Positions 1 to 13,238 of a DNA stretch of 64,000 bases are shown here, piece after piece. Source of the stretch: Atopsyche davidsoni (lineage: Eukaryota; Arthropoda; Insecta; Trichoptera; Hydrobiosidae); NCBI GenBank assembly GCA_022113835.1, contig JAILWY010000008.1, positions 3,402,001-3,466,000 on the forward strand, in the 5' to 3' direction. The translations under genes and the position numbers were made by a program. Below the pieces are notes generated by a model. The model made no database searches, was not told the DNA's origin, and saw only the letters and a list, made by a program, of their open reading frames with translations. Every line of letters begins with the position of its first letter. Within the stretch, counting starts at the first letter, position 1.

Positions 1-3000
1 GGCGTAAATTATGTTCTTGGCGACATGTAATTTATCAATTACTATAGCTTCTGCGATTTTGATATCACGAATCTTGATAAAAATAAAATATTCCTATAGA
101 ATTTAATATTATATTTTCTTATTGTTGAGGTCTAGGTAAGTGAACAATTATTATTATAATAGCTAATTATTAAGTTTTGCTTACTGTTTTCTTATGCTGC
201 GGTCTTCTTAGAGTTATAATTTTAATCGTTTGATGCAAGTGTGGGACTCTGTACGTATTTACTCAGTACGTACACACAGACAAAATCGTTTTCTTTATTA
301 TACTACAGATGCATAATTTTGTCTTTGTTAAATATTTTAGAGTTTATCAAGGACAATAGCTTAGCATTGGTTTGTACTTTTAGTAATTTTTAATTTATGA
401 TTATTTTTAAATTTGGACCACTCGCTTAAAATCCCGACTTACTGATGCACTTTTTGATTATTATAGGATAAGCGTTTTACTAAACCGTGATTACTTTAAA
501 GTGTCCTTAATAACCTTAGATGGCTTTAATGTTTATAAATAAATTGATTTTTTTTAAATTAATATTTGAGAGTAAGTGTTATTTAGAAAAAGGATTACAT
601 AATAATACTATTGGGCAGCAGTTATACCGAACCATAGAACCCAGAGACCCACTACACTATTTATCCTATTAAAACAATAAACAAAAATATGTTCAGTATA
701 AGAAAAGGCACATGAAGAATAAATTTTAAAAATAAAATAAAATAAAGTGATTCTTCTTAATATCGTTTCTATAAAGACAATACAGTTATTCAAGATAAAA
801 ATTCTACTTACAATAGACGTGACGATAATTTTTCAAATAAATTTATTATAAATGACAAACGATGACAAAATAAATAAGAAATGGGGGGAATTTTTATTCA
901 AAGGAGAAAAAAACAATCACATATCTGAGACGCTGTCCTTTGGGATTCTTTTGCACGTACTCCCAAAAAAGTCATTAAACACGTCAATATCTTGCCTTTA
1001 AAGTCTAAATAAATATAGCTTGTCTAATACGAGTATTATTCATAATGATACTCTTCTTAAAATGAATTGAAATTCATAAGAATAAAAAATATTTTAATAA
1101 GTTCAAACGTCAGAGAATATAAAAAATTCTAATACAATTTCTCATGGTTATGAGAAAAATTAATTTCATAAAAACTGTGACCTAGATGAAGTTTTGAATT
1201 TGAAATATTTGAGACTAATTATTTCATATTTCATTAAAAATATTGGCTATTGCTTTCAGCAATGTTTTTTTTTATTTTAAGCTTTATTTTCATCTGAAAT
1301 TTTATCGGATTTACTTTATTATTTTAAGTTTATCAAAATTAACATAACATAAAAAAAGTATAAATAAAAACATGCATATAATTATATTTTTTAGGATCGA
1401 ATAAAAAGTGTGCAAAAAAATACTAGTTCACTATTGAATAATAAGACAAATTTTTGATTGAAAGTTAAGATGTGTTGTTACATTTATACAAAATTATAAA
1501 AACAATATTATCTTTTGAGGGAAAGCGAATATTAACTAAAATCTTATTATTAACTGTGAGGTATTGGTACTGGATAATATTAAAATTATATTAACATTGT
1601 AGAAATAAGATCGATGTCGGAATATGACTATTGAATTGAAAAATACTATTTTAACTTTTACAGTTAAGTTCAGGTTTAAATATGAGTTTATGTAGTAAAA
1701 ACGCCGTTACACTTGATAAAAGAGTTGTAAGGGTTAATACTTCAGCAATATTTTTTCGTTACAATTTGGAATTTGTCATCATCCCTGTACATATCAGAAA
1801 AACATGGACGATTCGAATTTTTCACCTCCCGCGTAGACGATCGCTCGACAGCAAATAAATCTCCCCATCTCATCCATTCTCGAGACGTTCTCATCCATTA
1901 ATCATCACCGCCTGAGGAACTGAAAAATAGTTCCATAGATTTGCGTGCCCTGGAACTCAGAGACGGAAAAGAGGCTTCTAAACTCTTTGTGCGTTGAACC
2001 AAACACAAGCAAGTTTGCTGCTGTTCATATTATCATAAATGCAACTAGATATTTTTTTAGTTTTTTTAAACTTCCTTCAGATTTTAACTGTAATTTTGGT
2101 CAAATTGCGTGCTTTTAACCAAATACACGCATTGATTATTAAATGGTAGAAAATAACTGGGCTTTCCTGGGTGGGTAAAAACGTTTTTTACTCTACAACT
2201 ATATAACAAAACTACTTGCTTTATAGAAAAAATGTATCAAACATCAGTCTAATCGTTTGTATATACCTTTATATGGAGAAAATATTCATATAATCTCAAT
2301 TCAATAAATAAAAATGCTGTGGCACTTAAACCTTTCGGTTTATTTATTTTGGATGAGTGTAAGTGTACAAGAATTTATTATTTATTGTATGTATTTTTTA
2401 TTTGTGTGAATATCCAATATATTGCAAATTTATATCAACAATAGATCATCCCTCTTTACATATATTTTTTGTTGGTGTAAAATATTTCCCCACTTACAAA
2501 AGTATGAATTTTATCCATTTAGGATAAAAACTCTATACACTACAATAATATTGAATCAGTATTTCGTGACCGCCTTCTTGTTTTGACACTCAAGATGAAC
2601 AAAAAAAGATTTTCTTTGTTTCAGGATATACTGGTCCTGAAAAGTAAACAGATTTGCACTTGTATCTAGTTTATTTGTATTTTATATGTAAATAAAATAC
2701 AAATGTCTATTTACTGATACAAGTGTTTATACCAATTTCATATAAGACAAAATATAAAATGTTTTGGGAGGGAATGCAGATAAGCCCAGCTTACCTGAAT
2801 AAACCACTCCTAAGCTCATCAAAACTCGAGAATCTCAAGAGAATGACCAGGTAAGTGGTCAATCGCTCACCTGTGATTTAAAAAAATTTAATATTATGTA
2901 AATTATAGTAACTGTATTTAGGTAAATCACTTAAGAGAAGATGTGTGGAATTTGTGATTTGATAGTGTGCCTTATTACATACTAAGTAATTTTAAGTAAA

Positions 3001-3363
3001 CATGCTTAAATAATTATTATAAAAAAGGTCACCACGTTTTGAACCGAAAAAATGCTTTATATAACAAATCTTAATAGCAAAATGGCTAAAATTTCACAAA
3101 CGTAATTATTTACCTTTTTTTCAATATTCTAGGCTATTCATATTTGATGTTAAAATATGGCGTGATAAAAATTAAATAGTTTGTTATAGGAAGTCTCATT
3201 AATGGCAAAAAAAAACTTTACATGAACATCAAATATATTGTCAGAAGTGATTACTTTTTTCATTTATATTTTTAAATAATTTCCAACAAATCAAAGTAAT
3301 TGATAACTTTTTTAGTGACGCAAAACATTTCTGATTATGATTGAAAACCTTGATATATGAATA
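1..3363. other. AT-rich non-coding sequence, no feature recognised
   Basis: No convincing exon, RNA gene or repeat boundary was seen on either strand. A somewhat GC-richer patch at 1830-1990 lacks a usable reading frame. If the dpr-like gene continues leftwards this is intron, but no Ig2 exon was identified. Confidence 0.6.
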
Positions 3364-3365
3364 TA

Positions 3366-3916
3366 CAGAGTGTCCAAAGAAAGTATCGGGTATTTGTTAG
3401 TTCAGTAAAACAAAAACTACTAGCAATCACGCATTTTTTTATTGTTGATTATAAGAATACAAAATGGAAAATTATTTCAAAAAGATGATGTTATCCAAAT
3501 GGTGACTGTTACACTGCTGGCACTCTTCTAATCTGGAACAAAGATTGCTGATAACACGCTGACACATAGTCTTCGATGTTGCTGCCCCATTTCTGACCTG
3601 ATGTTTTGTTTCAATTCCGTTAAGTTCATCGGATTATTCTCATAAACCCTACTTTTAAGGTATCCCCATACGAAATAGTCAAGAGGGCTAAGGTCGGGGC
3701 TTCTGGGAGGCCAGTTGATGTTACCTCTACGTGAAATGACCTTATTAGGGAATAATTAGTTAACAGCTTCAATTGATTGATTGGATGTATAGCAAGTGAC
3801 CACGTTCTTGAGTTGAAACCTTGAAACTCCTGCAACTCTGGGCCCAAAAATTTTCGCAGCATATCGCAATAACGGTCACTACTCACATTCCCCCGATACT
3901 CTTTTTGGACACCCTG
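3366..3916 (-). mobile_element. Internally deleted Tc1/mariner-type transposon with TA duplication
   Basis: The terminal inverted repeats CAGAGTGTCCAAAGAAAG (left) and CAGGGTGTCCAAAAAGAG (right, read inward) match at about 22 of 25 positions and are flanked by TA on both sides (3364-3365, 3917-3918). Inside, on the minus strand, is the C-terminal half of a transposase: a GNVSSDRYCDMLRKFLGP block, then TSNQSIEAVN, then NINWPPRSPDLSPLDYFVWG with a DD-type catalytic Asp region. It is broken by frame changes and an in-frame stop, and the N-terminal half is missing. At 551 bp it is a non-autonomous remnant. Confidence 0.88.
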
Positions 3917-3918
3917 TA

Positions 3919-6900
3919 GTATGCCACCATCTAAGTCACACATTAAAAGCCCCACAACGAATAAACGAATCTTGAAATATATATTTTTTTAATGTCCAAG
4001 AAAATGGTGCAATCGACAGATGGATTTAATTCCACACTTGGCATTATCTCTGAAATTTCCGGGTCTGTTTTTTGCTCCGATCGTTAGGGCTATCTTGTAG
4101 CTCAAATCTCCCGTACGTGGAATAAATAACAAATAAAAAATAAACCATTTTACTTGCGCATACATCAAGGCGGGCTCCGAGGACCCCCGCTGGGGTGGAA
4201 ATGGAGTTTTTGGATAATACAAGGAAAGAGGTTCTATTTATTACTATGAACCATTAACGCCACAAAAAAGATGCTTGTATATTTACTAGCATCTGCTTTT
4301 GTGTTGTGTAAGATAATGTTATGAAATACGGTAATAAAAAAATATTCGATTATTACTTGAATGAATATATCAATTGAAGCTTTTATTTTATATACATATA
4401 CTAATATTCAATTTCAGTTCTTGTATTGGGACCATATTTGAGGATTTTGCTTTTGTGTTATTTTGAACACCCAAGAAAATAAACCAACACATAAAAATGC
4501 CTGCTTAAGCCTATAAAATTACCTATTTATTGTCTATATTTACAAAAAAATCCCTTTTAGTTATTATAAATGATATAAAACGTATTACAAAAAAATCACT
4601 AAATTTTATATTCAATAAGTAGGATTTTTTTTGATATTTTGCTATAGTATTTTAAAATGATCCAAGAAACCTGTTACTGTAATGTTGTTTTTAATACATA
4701 TTTTGAAAAATATTTAAAACAATGTAATTTTAGTATTTATTTATTAACAGATTTTCTCCTATAATTAATATCATTGGATAAATTATTTTAAAGCTTTAAA
4801 ACCCTAAATGCTTTTATTAATTGCGTGTAATTATTGATTCAACAATGAAACCGCTGAAGTGAATTTATTGCCATGGAAAAAAACCTCGTACATATAGTAA
4901 CTTTTTTAAAAATATGTACTTTTAAAATATATTATAGTATACACTGGATTCTTTTCAAGAGATTATTTAATTAATTTTCAGTTATATTGAGCTTAAATAT
5001 GACGGTTCATAAATCGTATCAAAGCGAAGAGAATCAAATTTGTATTTTAAAATAAACACAGTGTTTAAGATAACTTTAAAATATAACTCGACTAAAATAA
5101 TATTTGAAAGCCCCTGACTTGAGAAAACGAAAAACTATGACACGAATTTTATTTTGCATAAATATTTGTATTTACAACTGAAATGTTATTCAGATCTAAG
5201 ACTGTTATAATTTATTCCACGAAGTAAACAAGCGGCGACTGTGAAAAATTGAAAAATGAGCATTTCCACTAGGAAAAGGCTATTTAATATTATACTGACG
5301 ATAATTAAATATGCCTAGCTTGGCGGAACAGGGTGACAGTGTTTTTAATCCGGAATATAAGGTATAAATAAATGAGACTTAACTAATATAAAAATATATG
5401 TTTTGTAAGTATGATTTTATTATTATTATGACTTTTTTACAGATAAAGCTTTTGATGGATGACCGATGACATCAAAATTTTTATAACGGACATATCAATT
5501 AACGAATTTTTATATGTTGCAGGTAATCTAAACGACTAGGTCGTTATACGTTTAACGATACTTTTCAAAAGCTTAAGATATTTCGGGGGACGGTCAATTA
5601 GTTCGGTGCTATTCAAAAATTAAATTCTGATTTCAATAGCACGAGAATAAAAAAAAAAAAAAGCCTTGAACATGATCGATTATTTGATTTCATGAATAAA
5701 GAAAGGCTCCAGATAAGTTGAATAGCTCGAGCCCGGGATAATCTCTGAAATTTGTCTAAGATTGATAATATTAAAATCGATTTTTGTATTAAACTCCGAC
5801 TAAGCATTCGCCCGTACTTATCTTACGAATATTACAAAATTTGATAACTTATTTTTTCGGATGATTTATTGACTAACGAGACGATATTTTATCTTTAAAA
5901 AAAACCCGCCGTGACAGCCGCACAAATATTATTTTGCTTGTGGACTCGGAGGCGGAGGACGAATAAAAGATTTTTTTAATATGCAAATGATAACAAGCCA
6001 TTAAACACAGCCGTTTATGTAATTAAATTTTAACACAATGTGACATATTTTTACCATCATCACCAATTTTAACATCTACTCCGTATTGTGACTTATATAT
6101 TTTGAATTTTAAGTTTCAAAAAGTTAGTGTTTAAACGCTTTTCTTGATGTTTTAATTAATTGTATATAGTTACTGTTCTTTCTTATATAAAACTGCGGTG
6201 TAGAAGAACACGAAGACACACTTACACTATTTTCTTTTTAGAAAAGCATAGACACTGGCTGGCTCAGTGAAATGATCGCCAACCTCTTCTGAGAAGAGTC
6301 ACTTGATGAAGAATATTAGAAAATATACTCATAATGTTTTATGTTTCAAAAAGATTACTGCTGCAAAAATTGGGTCTTCATATCAAGGTTGGACGTGTGC
6401 TGAAGACATACACATTCATGGGAATCATGATATTTGTTTATACTACTAAAATACTGGGTAAATAGTTGTTATGCGTCAAAAAGTAATTCATTTTAAAAAA
6501 ACGTATAATTTTCTTTCGTTCGCAGGTAAAACTTCTGCCATAACACGGGAGTGTATGGCACAATAAATTTATTCTTATCTCTATTAAATAAACTGGCAGC
6601 CGCGAATCTTTCCCGCTAACCGAGCAGCTATATTACAAAAAAAATCAGATCCCATAAAAACACTTGTGGCTGGGAACATATAAACGAATTCAGATTCCAG
6701 GAACAGCCCCTCGTAGCGGATAGGGGCAGTTACTAGCCCTGGTGTAATATTTATTCCCCACTAAACTTTACGAGAACGTATTACCTCCGTGGAATAATTT
6801 TTCAGCCTATTTGCTCAAGGTATTTCCGTGTTATTTATGTCGCCAAGTTACTTTTTTTTTTAATACTTCTGCAGGCTCAACCGTAGTTTATGAATAGGCG

Positions 6901-7930
6901 GTGTGTTCTCAACGCAATTTGTCAAAGTCTTGTGACAAATTTTCTTGCCGAGGAAGCGAATATCGAGCGCTCCATTGCTGGTTCGGATACTTTATATTGA
7001 TCGTTTGGATTTTTCTATGAAATAGATAAAGTTTTACCATCACCGAACGTAGCAAGATTTAGACGCATTTAAAAAAAAATAAAAATGAATCGACTAAAAT
7101 ACTTTTTTTTCAGTTTAATTTTTTGTTTACTATTGTAACTAAATATAATGTGTTAAGTGAATAAAATTTAAAAAAAAATTAAGTAATTAAGGAAAAGTTT
7201 TCTGTGCTCTTATAAGTGATGTTATTATAATACCAGATTGAAGCAAAGAAACTAAAGAAATGGGATATTTTTTAATTTCACAAATTTGCTTGAATCTATT
7301 TAAGGTTTAACTGAGGAACAAAAAAAAAAATTTAACACGCTTCGTTTTGAATCAATCTCGTTATAAAGTAATTAGTTAGTCGGTAAGTATGATAATAACC
7401 ATATGACAAATAGAAGGCTGTTAACATGAGATATTTTTTTATGTCGCTTAAAATTCCACAGTGAATTTTCTACTCTAACGTGCTTCGTGTCTGAAAATCA
7501 CGTCCGGTTGCCAAATTATGCTAAATATAAGGGACCTGCGACCCCCTGTTTTCAGTTCCTCGTGCGAATAAGGTTAAATCGGGTCCTGTCGTATTTTTGA
7601 CCTGTCCTTTCATCCCTTTCCTCATTGCTTTCATCGGGGTGCAGCCTTTGTTTTTTTCATTGCAAAATCTTCAAATAAACTCTTGAACGGAAACTTTGCG
7701 AGTATACTTAATTAGTTGGGAAAAATCAGAAGAGAAATTTAGGGAATATGTATTTAATTTAACAAGTTAAATAGATATAAGAAATATTAATGCAGTAGTT
7801 CAATTGAACTGGAATGGTTGCGGATCCTTGTGAATTCAAATCTATCCGTCTTATCCCCCTTTTGTGCATACACAATTGTATATCTTATATACAAATTAAA
7901 ATATAAATTCTGCAATCAATACAATATATA
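3919..7930. other. Non-coding sequence, no feature recognised
   Basis: This stretch is AT-rich throughout. A minus-strand open frame at 3989-4222 has no recognised family. Slightly GC-richer patches at 6590-6790 and 7490-7650 show no exon-like frame. They could be conserved non-coding elements, but that needs cross-species data. Confidence 0.5.
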
Positions 7931-7935
7931 ATTAT

Positions 7936-8450
7936 AGTAAATAATCAATACGGTTTTCGCCATTATATTAAGGGATGATGGCTACTTCTGCGATGGTTTG
8001 ATGTACCCAATACATTTTTTTAATAAAAATGTATAGTTAATAAAAATCAGGGTCTTACAAATAATCAATACCACGTGGAATTACAGTTAAAATGCAGTAC
8101 GGTATTTGTTCTTACGTTAAGGGTTTTCGCCCTTATATTAAGGGATGATGGCTACTTCTGCGATGGTTTGATGTACCTAATACATTTTTTTAAATAAAAA
8201 TCAGGCTCTTACAAATAATCAATACAACATGAAATTACAATAAAAATGCAGTACGGTATTTGCTCTTACGTTATGGGTTTTCGCCCTTATATTAAGGGGT
8301 GATGGCTACTTCTGCGATGGTGTGATGTTCCTTATAATTTTTTTTTATAAAAATATATAGTCAATAAAAATCAGGCGTTTATAAATAATCAATACCACGT
8401 GGAATTACAGTAAAAATGCAGTACGGTATTTGCCCCTACGTTAAGGGTTG
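7936..8450. repeat. Tandem repeat of about 154-170 bp, three copies and a partial fourth
   Basis: The block GGGATGATGGCTACTTCTGC starts at 7972 and 8142, with a close variant at 8296. Each unit also has TTTTCGCCCTTATATTAAGG upstream and ATAATCAATACCACGTGGAA with TGCAGTACGGTATTTG downstream. The array decays at about 8450, where the sequence diverges after TACGTTAAGGGTTGTGG. Confidence 0.9.
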
Positions 8451-10132
8451 TGGGCACTTCCGGGGTTGTTCGCGAGGTGCGTTGATCGATAAGCCTTCCC
8501 TGGGTCGGTAGTCGAGTGGAATGGCATCACGCTCTGGCACGCCTAATGTAGGCTTAGCATGCAAAATTTGTGATTTGTCATTTAATAAAACTGCGAGCGA
8601 GGCCTGGCCATGACAGATGAGAGGCCCGCTATTTTGACGGTATTTTATTGTTCGATCGGAGAGATTTATTAAAAAAATAACGCGACCTGAATCTACCGCA
8701 TTCGTATAATGATAATTCTATGCGTTCAGGGTTATTTTAATATTCGTGTGTATTTTTTTTTTTTTGACAGATCATTTGTATTGTGTCAGGAAGTGCAGTA
8801 TATTTTATTTGGCATATAGTGAAATATTAATAGATACGATGAAATTTTTTTTTATTTCTTCAAAACGTTTTTATCAATTTAATTTAAATGAACTCAAATT
8901 ACATTTCTTCAAATGATTTAAATTCAGTTTTATATGTATACTGTGTGCATATATTTTTAAATGATAATATTGCAGATACAACCAAACACAGCTCAAATAT
9001 ACTTGTTCTTTCCTCCTAAAAACGGTAAGAGATAAGCTGATTTTGATAACCTTGAGTTAACTATAATGAAACACCCCAATAGTGGTTCTTGTAATTTACT
9101 TTATAATAAATCATGCAAATTCTTAGTTTCCAACCCTCTCATCTGCATAGCTACTGAAATGCATACAGACGTGATTAATTAAATATGCACCACGTATATT
9201 TTCCACCCTGCAGGGAGGCTATTACGGAGGATATTCAGATGTACAGAGACATTATAGCAATTGCGAATCCAATTTAATATTTCAGCTAAATATTCCATAG
9301 CCAATATATATAAATAAACCAGTTAAATTCACCATTGAACTTTTTCTGTAAAGTGAAAACTCGTTCAGCATGCAAAGGTTTCATTAAAACTTAAATAATA
9401 TTATGCTTGTTCATGAAGCAAAATTTCAGTTACAGTGTTATATAATAAATCTCTTTCATGTTATTGTTTTTTCATGATATTGTTTTAATTGACCGATTAA
9501 TAGGTTTTCATGCAACCTTTGCAACGTATTTTAGTTGATAAGCTTTTCTAAAACCAAAATTAAATGATTATGCAACGATTTGTAAAGCACTGCCATACGA
9601 GCTTAAAAGTTCTGAAAATACATTTCAGAATGCAACGAATTGCATAACAATGTAACTTGAATGCATTTATCAGCATTTTAACTGTGAAAGCCTGTTTACT
9701 ATTATGCATAGAATTAACGAGTTTCATAAAATAATATTATTTGTTGTTTACCAATGTAATGTTATCTACAATAAACAAAATATAATTGTACGAATAAGAA
9801 TAATTGCATACTAAATCATTTTGTGAGCTTTAATCAAATGTACGTTTATGCAAAAATTATGAATTGAAAATATTCTCTATAGCACGTACTTTTTTATTTG
9901 AGGTTGAATGTTTATTTTAAGATTTTTTATATACACACTTATATAGATAATACAGGACTGAAAAGTTTGACTTGTAACTGAAAAAAAAACGGATTTAATC
10001 AAATTGCATTGAGAAAGTATATTTATATTGGCTGACAAGGTCATTTGTATTAAATTATCGTTAAAGTAGCACTTTTATAAATTGATTTAGATTTTATTAC
10101 ATGATTTTTATTGCACTCTTTCAAGTTTTTGG
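8451..10132. other. Non-coding sequence with an ATGCAA-motif cluster
   Basis: From 8451 to 8640 it is GC-richer with a weak tRNA-like patch that was rejected. From about 9110 to 9860 the hexamer ATGCAA recurs (near 9113, 9370, 9510, 9571, 9630 and 9848). Nothing coding was seen. Confidence 0.4.
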
Positions 10133-10180
10133 TATTCCAACGTTTCGGTCCTAAAAACGCGGACAAACCCTTGAAGATGG
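10133..10180 (-). repeat. Degenerate hammerhead-like motif, AACGTT class
   Basis: On the minus strand a GTCC...GGAC stem-loop is followed by CGAAACGTTGG. This matches the right half of minimal hammerheads from Penelope-like or retrozyme repeats, with a palindromic AACGTT at stem III. The expected CUGAUGA half is not present; TTCAAGG stands near its place. It is predicted inactive. Confidence 0.4.
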
Positions 10181-10205
10181 TCTCATCGCGAAAAACTCGA
10201 AAAAG

Positions 10206-12220
10206 CTTTATTAATCTTTAAATTCTCGGTAATTGCCAATAATAACAATTTGTTAAAACTACCAAAAGATCCGTCAATTGCATATTTGATTCTGATGTCT
10301 GTTTTATTTATAAAGCAAAGCGCAGGTTTACTTTCTCTAAATGTATTAATCGCGCTGCGGTAGAAGAGAGGCCAGTATTTATAGATTGCATGTATTTTCC
10401 GCGGGATAAAACCAATTTCAAGTTTTAATCGGCAACAATGTGGCCATTATAAATACACGTTCACAGTTAGAAATAATCGAAGAAGTTAATTAAAACGATT
10501 TTATTCGACTCTGAAAACTACCCCCAGTCATGCAACTCCGCCTGCATCAGGCGGCGAATAAATGTGAGAAAATTTCCAGGAAATTGTTTCATAAGAAAGT
10601 AATTAGAAATAAAAAAAAATACTAACACGAAAAGTTTCCTGACTTGTAGATTTTTCATGAACTTTTGATCGTTCGAGGTGATAATTAGATTTTTCCAGTC
10701 TTTTGTAGTCGACATTATTTATGTTTTCCATGAACACAGTGAGAACTTTTAAGTATGTATAAAATTATAAGAACACACTAAAATTCAATATTATTAATTT
10801 AAAGGTGTTAAATAATCTTTTAAAAGCTTTTGATGCTGCCGTTCTTCTACCTGCAAAACAGATTTACAACTGAATATACAACTCAATCATGTGTTACTCA
10901 ATCATCTACGGTCAAATATTAAAAAAAAATGTTTATATAGTCAAGTAGAATTAAAAAATTCACAGCTTATTATGACTGTGCGTAATTTGTATCCGAAAAT
11001 GTATCCTGAATTTATTTTATTAAATTTTCATCCCTGAGAAACATCTTTTTTAAATCTTGATGCCGTTTACTCCCTCAATTGTATACTTGTATATAAAAAT
11101 AAAATATAAAAGAAATCGCACTTCATAAAATCACATACACCATATCGTGTCATTATCTATATGAAATATCTGAGCAATGGAATAGAAATCTATCGGCAAT
11201 ATCTCGTTAATCAATAAATGATACTAAAAACACAAGACGTACTCATGGAGAAATATAAAGGGTGTAATCATCCCAGTAATAGGCACCCCCATAGCACAGC
11301 CTTAAAAATAAATAAACCAATCACAGCAGCCGTTACAGTCTACGGCGGCCATCATAATATATGGAGTTCGACAAAAACGACCTTTTTATAGTACTTGGGT
11401 AAGTGGTTTTAAATTTATAGGGAGAGTCAGATTTTTTCAACACACGTCACAGGCTCTCGTTTCATGATAATGACACTCCGTTGGATAGTTTGTCGGCGTA
11501 ATGGCGTTTCCGGTTTCGATTGAATACACCCAGCCAGAAGAAATTAATTGTCTTGTTAATAAAATATTCCATTTATTCAAGTGATTAATTTTGTCATCAA
11601 CTATGCTAACATGTAACATATTGTCATTATGTAGCATAGTTTATGTGTATTAATGTCTGTAATCAATTGCTTCAGGAAACGGTTCTGATGATAAACAGGC
11701 AGCCTCCGGAGTTGAGGCTTTTACATGAAAATAAACAGTATTGTGTTCTTGCATACATATGGATTCGACTGTTTGTATTGCATCTGGATACGTTAATGAA
11801 GAATGGATAAGCAAAGAGAAAGGAGATTATACGCATGGACGAAATATCAAAGGACTCTTGTAAAGATCAATTTACATAGAAATATGAATTTATACGTATT
11901 GTAGAAATAAAGAAAGAAACAAAGTGACGTTTACATTAAATTCTGCAAAGGCCGCGTATTAACAATAATATGAAGCAAACAAGATGTACGCATTTTACGA
12001 TATCTTAGGACCGTATGGTAATATACAAGATTTGTTCTGTTATGTTTAATAATTTTAACCTCTTAAGATGTTTATAATAATAAATACTACATTATTGATT
12101 CATTAAACAAATTATCAAAGGAGTCTCGATTTGCAGGAAAGAAAACGATTGAGTTATTTCAAATTCAAAACGGTTACATTTTGCTACAAGTAATAGTTAA
12201 GATAGATAATAAATCAACTC
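10206..12220. other. AT-rich non-coding sequence, no feature recognised
   Basis: A minus-strand open frame at 11437-11637 shows no known domain and no Ig signature. Nothing else stands out. Confidence 0.5.
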
Positions 12221-12224
12221 CAAA

Positions 12225-12880
12225 TTTTGCCTTGATTATAAATCAAAACAGAACAAAGAGCACATTTTGATTCAAAGAGCTTTTGAGTAGAAAAAAATAT
12301 AGTGATCTGACATCCCATGTGTTTGTTACGAAAAAAGCTCCCACACTTGTTGCTAATTTATTAATGTTTAACTATAAAAAGCATTAATATATTGTGTCGC
12401 TGCGTGTGAAGCAGACTTGAATGCATAAGTAAAAATGAATTCACTCTTAATTTTGTCTTAATTATAAATCAAAGCAGAAAAAAGAGTACAGTTTGATTCC
12501 AAGAGCTTTTGAGAAGAAAAAAATTATAGTGATATAAAACGCCATGTGTTTGTTACGAAAAAAGCTTCCACACTTGTTGCTAATTTGTCAATGCTTAACT
12601 ATAAAAAGCATTAACAAGTTGTGTCGCTGCGTGTGAAGCAGACTTGAATTTATTAGTAAAAATGTATGCACTCTTAATTATAAATCAAAGCAGAACAAAG
12701 AGCACATGTTGATTCCAAGAGCTTTTGAGAAGAAAAAAATATAGTGGTATGACATGCCATGTGTTTGTTACGAAAAAAGTTCCTACACTTGTTGCTAATT
12801 TATCAATGTTTTATTATAAAAAGCATTAACAAGTTGTGTGACTTGAACGCAAAAGTAAAAACGAATTCACTCTAAATTTG
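12225..12880. repeat. Minisatellite of about 216-226 bp, three copies
   Basis: The block AATCAAARCAGAAMAAAGAG starts at 12241, 12467 and 12683. Each unit also has a CATGTGTTTGTTACGAAAAA block and CACTTGTTGCTAATTT, and the first two share TTGTGTCGCTGCGTGTGAAG. The third copy lacks the CGCTGCGTGTGAAGC part. The array ends about 145 bp from the dpr-like exon at 13025. Confidence 0.9.
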
Positions 12881-13024
12881 GTCTCTTTAGAAAAGTAAGA
12901 AAAAAAAGAAACGAACACGAAAAGTAATACGAAAAATTCCTGTTGCATATATTCGTATATGAGTAAAAAAAAATAAAAAAATATTTTATTGCTGGTATTC
13001 ATAGGAAAATGCATAAAAACTCAC

Positions 13025-13238
13025 CGAGCACGGTGAGTTGGATCCTTCTGACCAGGGGCGGGTGCGTTGAGACTTGGCACTCGTAGGTGCCTTGGTCGCG
13101 CGCCGCCACTGGATGCAGGATCATTTTCCAATCACCCGGTGGCACCGGCTGCAAAGTCCAACGTCCATCACTGGCCAGCGTGAGGCGACCCGCTGACAGC
13201 AGCACCAGCTCCTCACCTCGTCTCCTCACCCACGACAC
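13025..13238 (-). CDS. dpr-like exon: second half of Ig domain 1
   Basis: This exon encodes 71 residues plus one base, from VSWVRRRGEEL through GDWKMIL to RDQGTYECQVSTHPPL and RRIQLTVL. It holds the Ig core Trp (SWVRRR), the D-x-G-x-Y-x-C signature before the disulfide Cys (about residue 147 of the model) and the CQVSTHPP segment typical of Dpr Ig1. The Cys-to-Trp spacing is 12 residues if the preceding exon uses its inner donor, normal for the family. The acceptor is TTGATCAG|GTG (phase 0) and the donor CTCG|GTGAGT (phase 1, consensus). Ser-Ala-Gly-Arg-Leu-Thr stands where family members usually have LLTVG-x-x-TY. GC content is far above the flanks. The Ig2 exons that should follow are not found at lower coordinates in this window. 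Confidence 0.88.

Noticed and set aside
3989..4222. Minus-strand open frame of 77 residues
   Set aside because: No family recognised, and it is outside the neighbouring transposon's terminal repeats.
8490..8570. tRNA-like patch (GGTCGGTAGTCGAGTGG and downstream)
   Set aside because: Only an A-box-like string is visible; no B box or cloverleaf could be drawn.
1..13000. Search for dpr Ig2 and C-terminal exons downstream of the 13025 donor
   Set aside because: No minus-strand frame with Ig2 landmarks (N-terminal VP, LxC, W, YxC) was seen; they are probably outside the window or too short to see.
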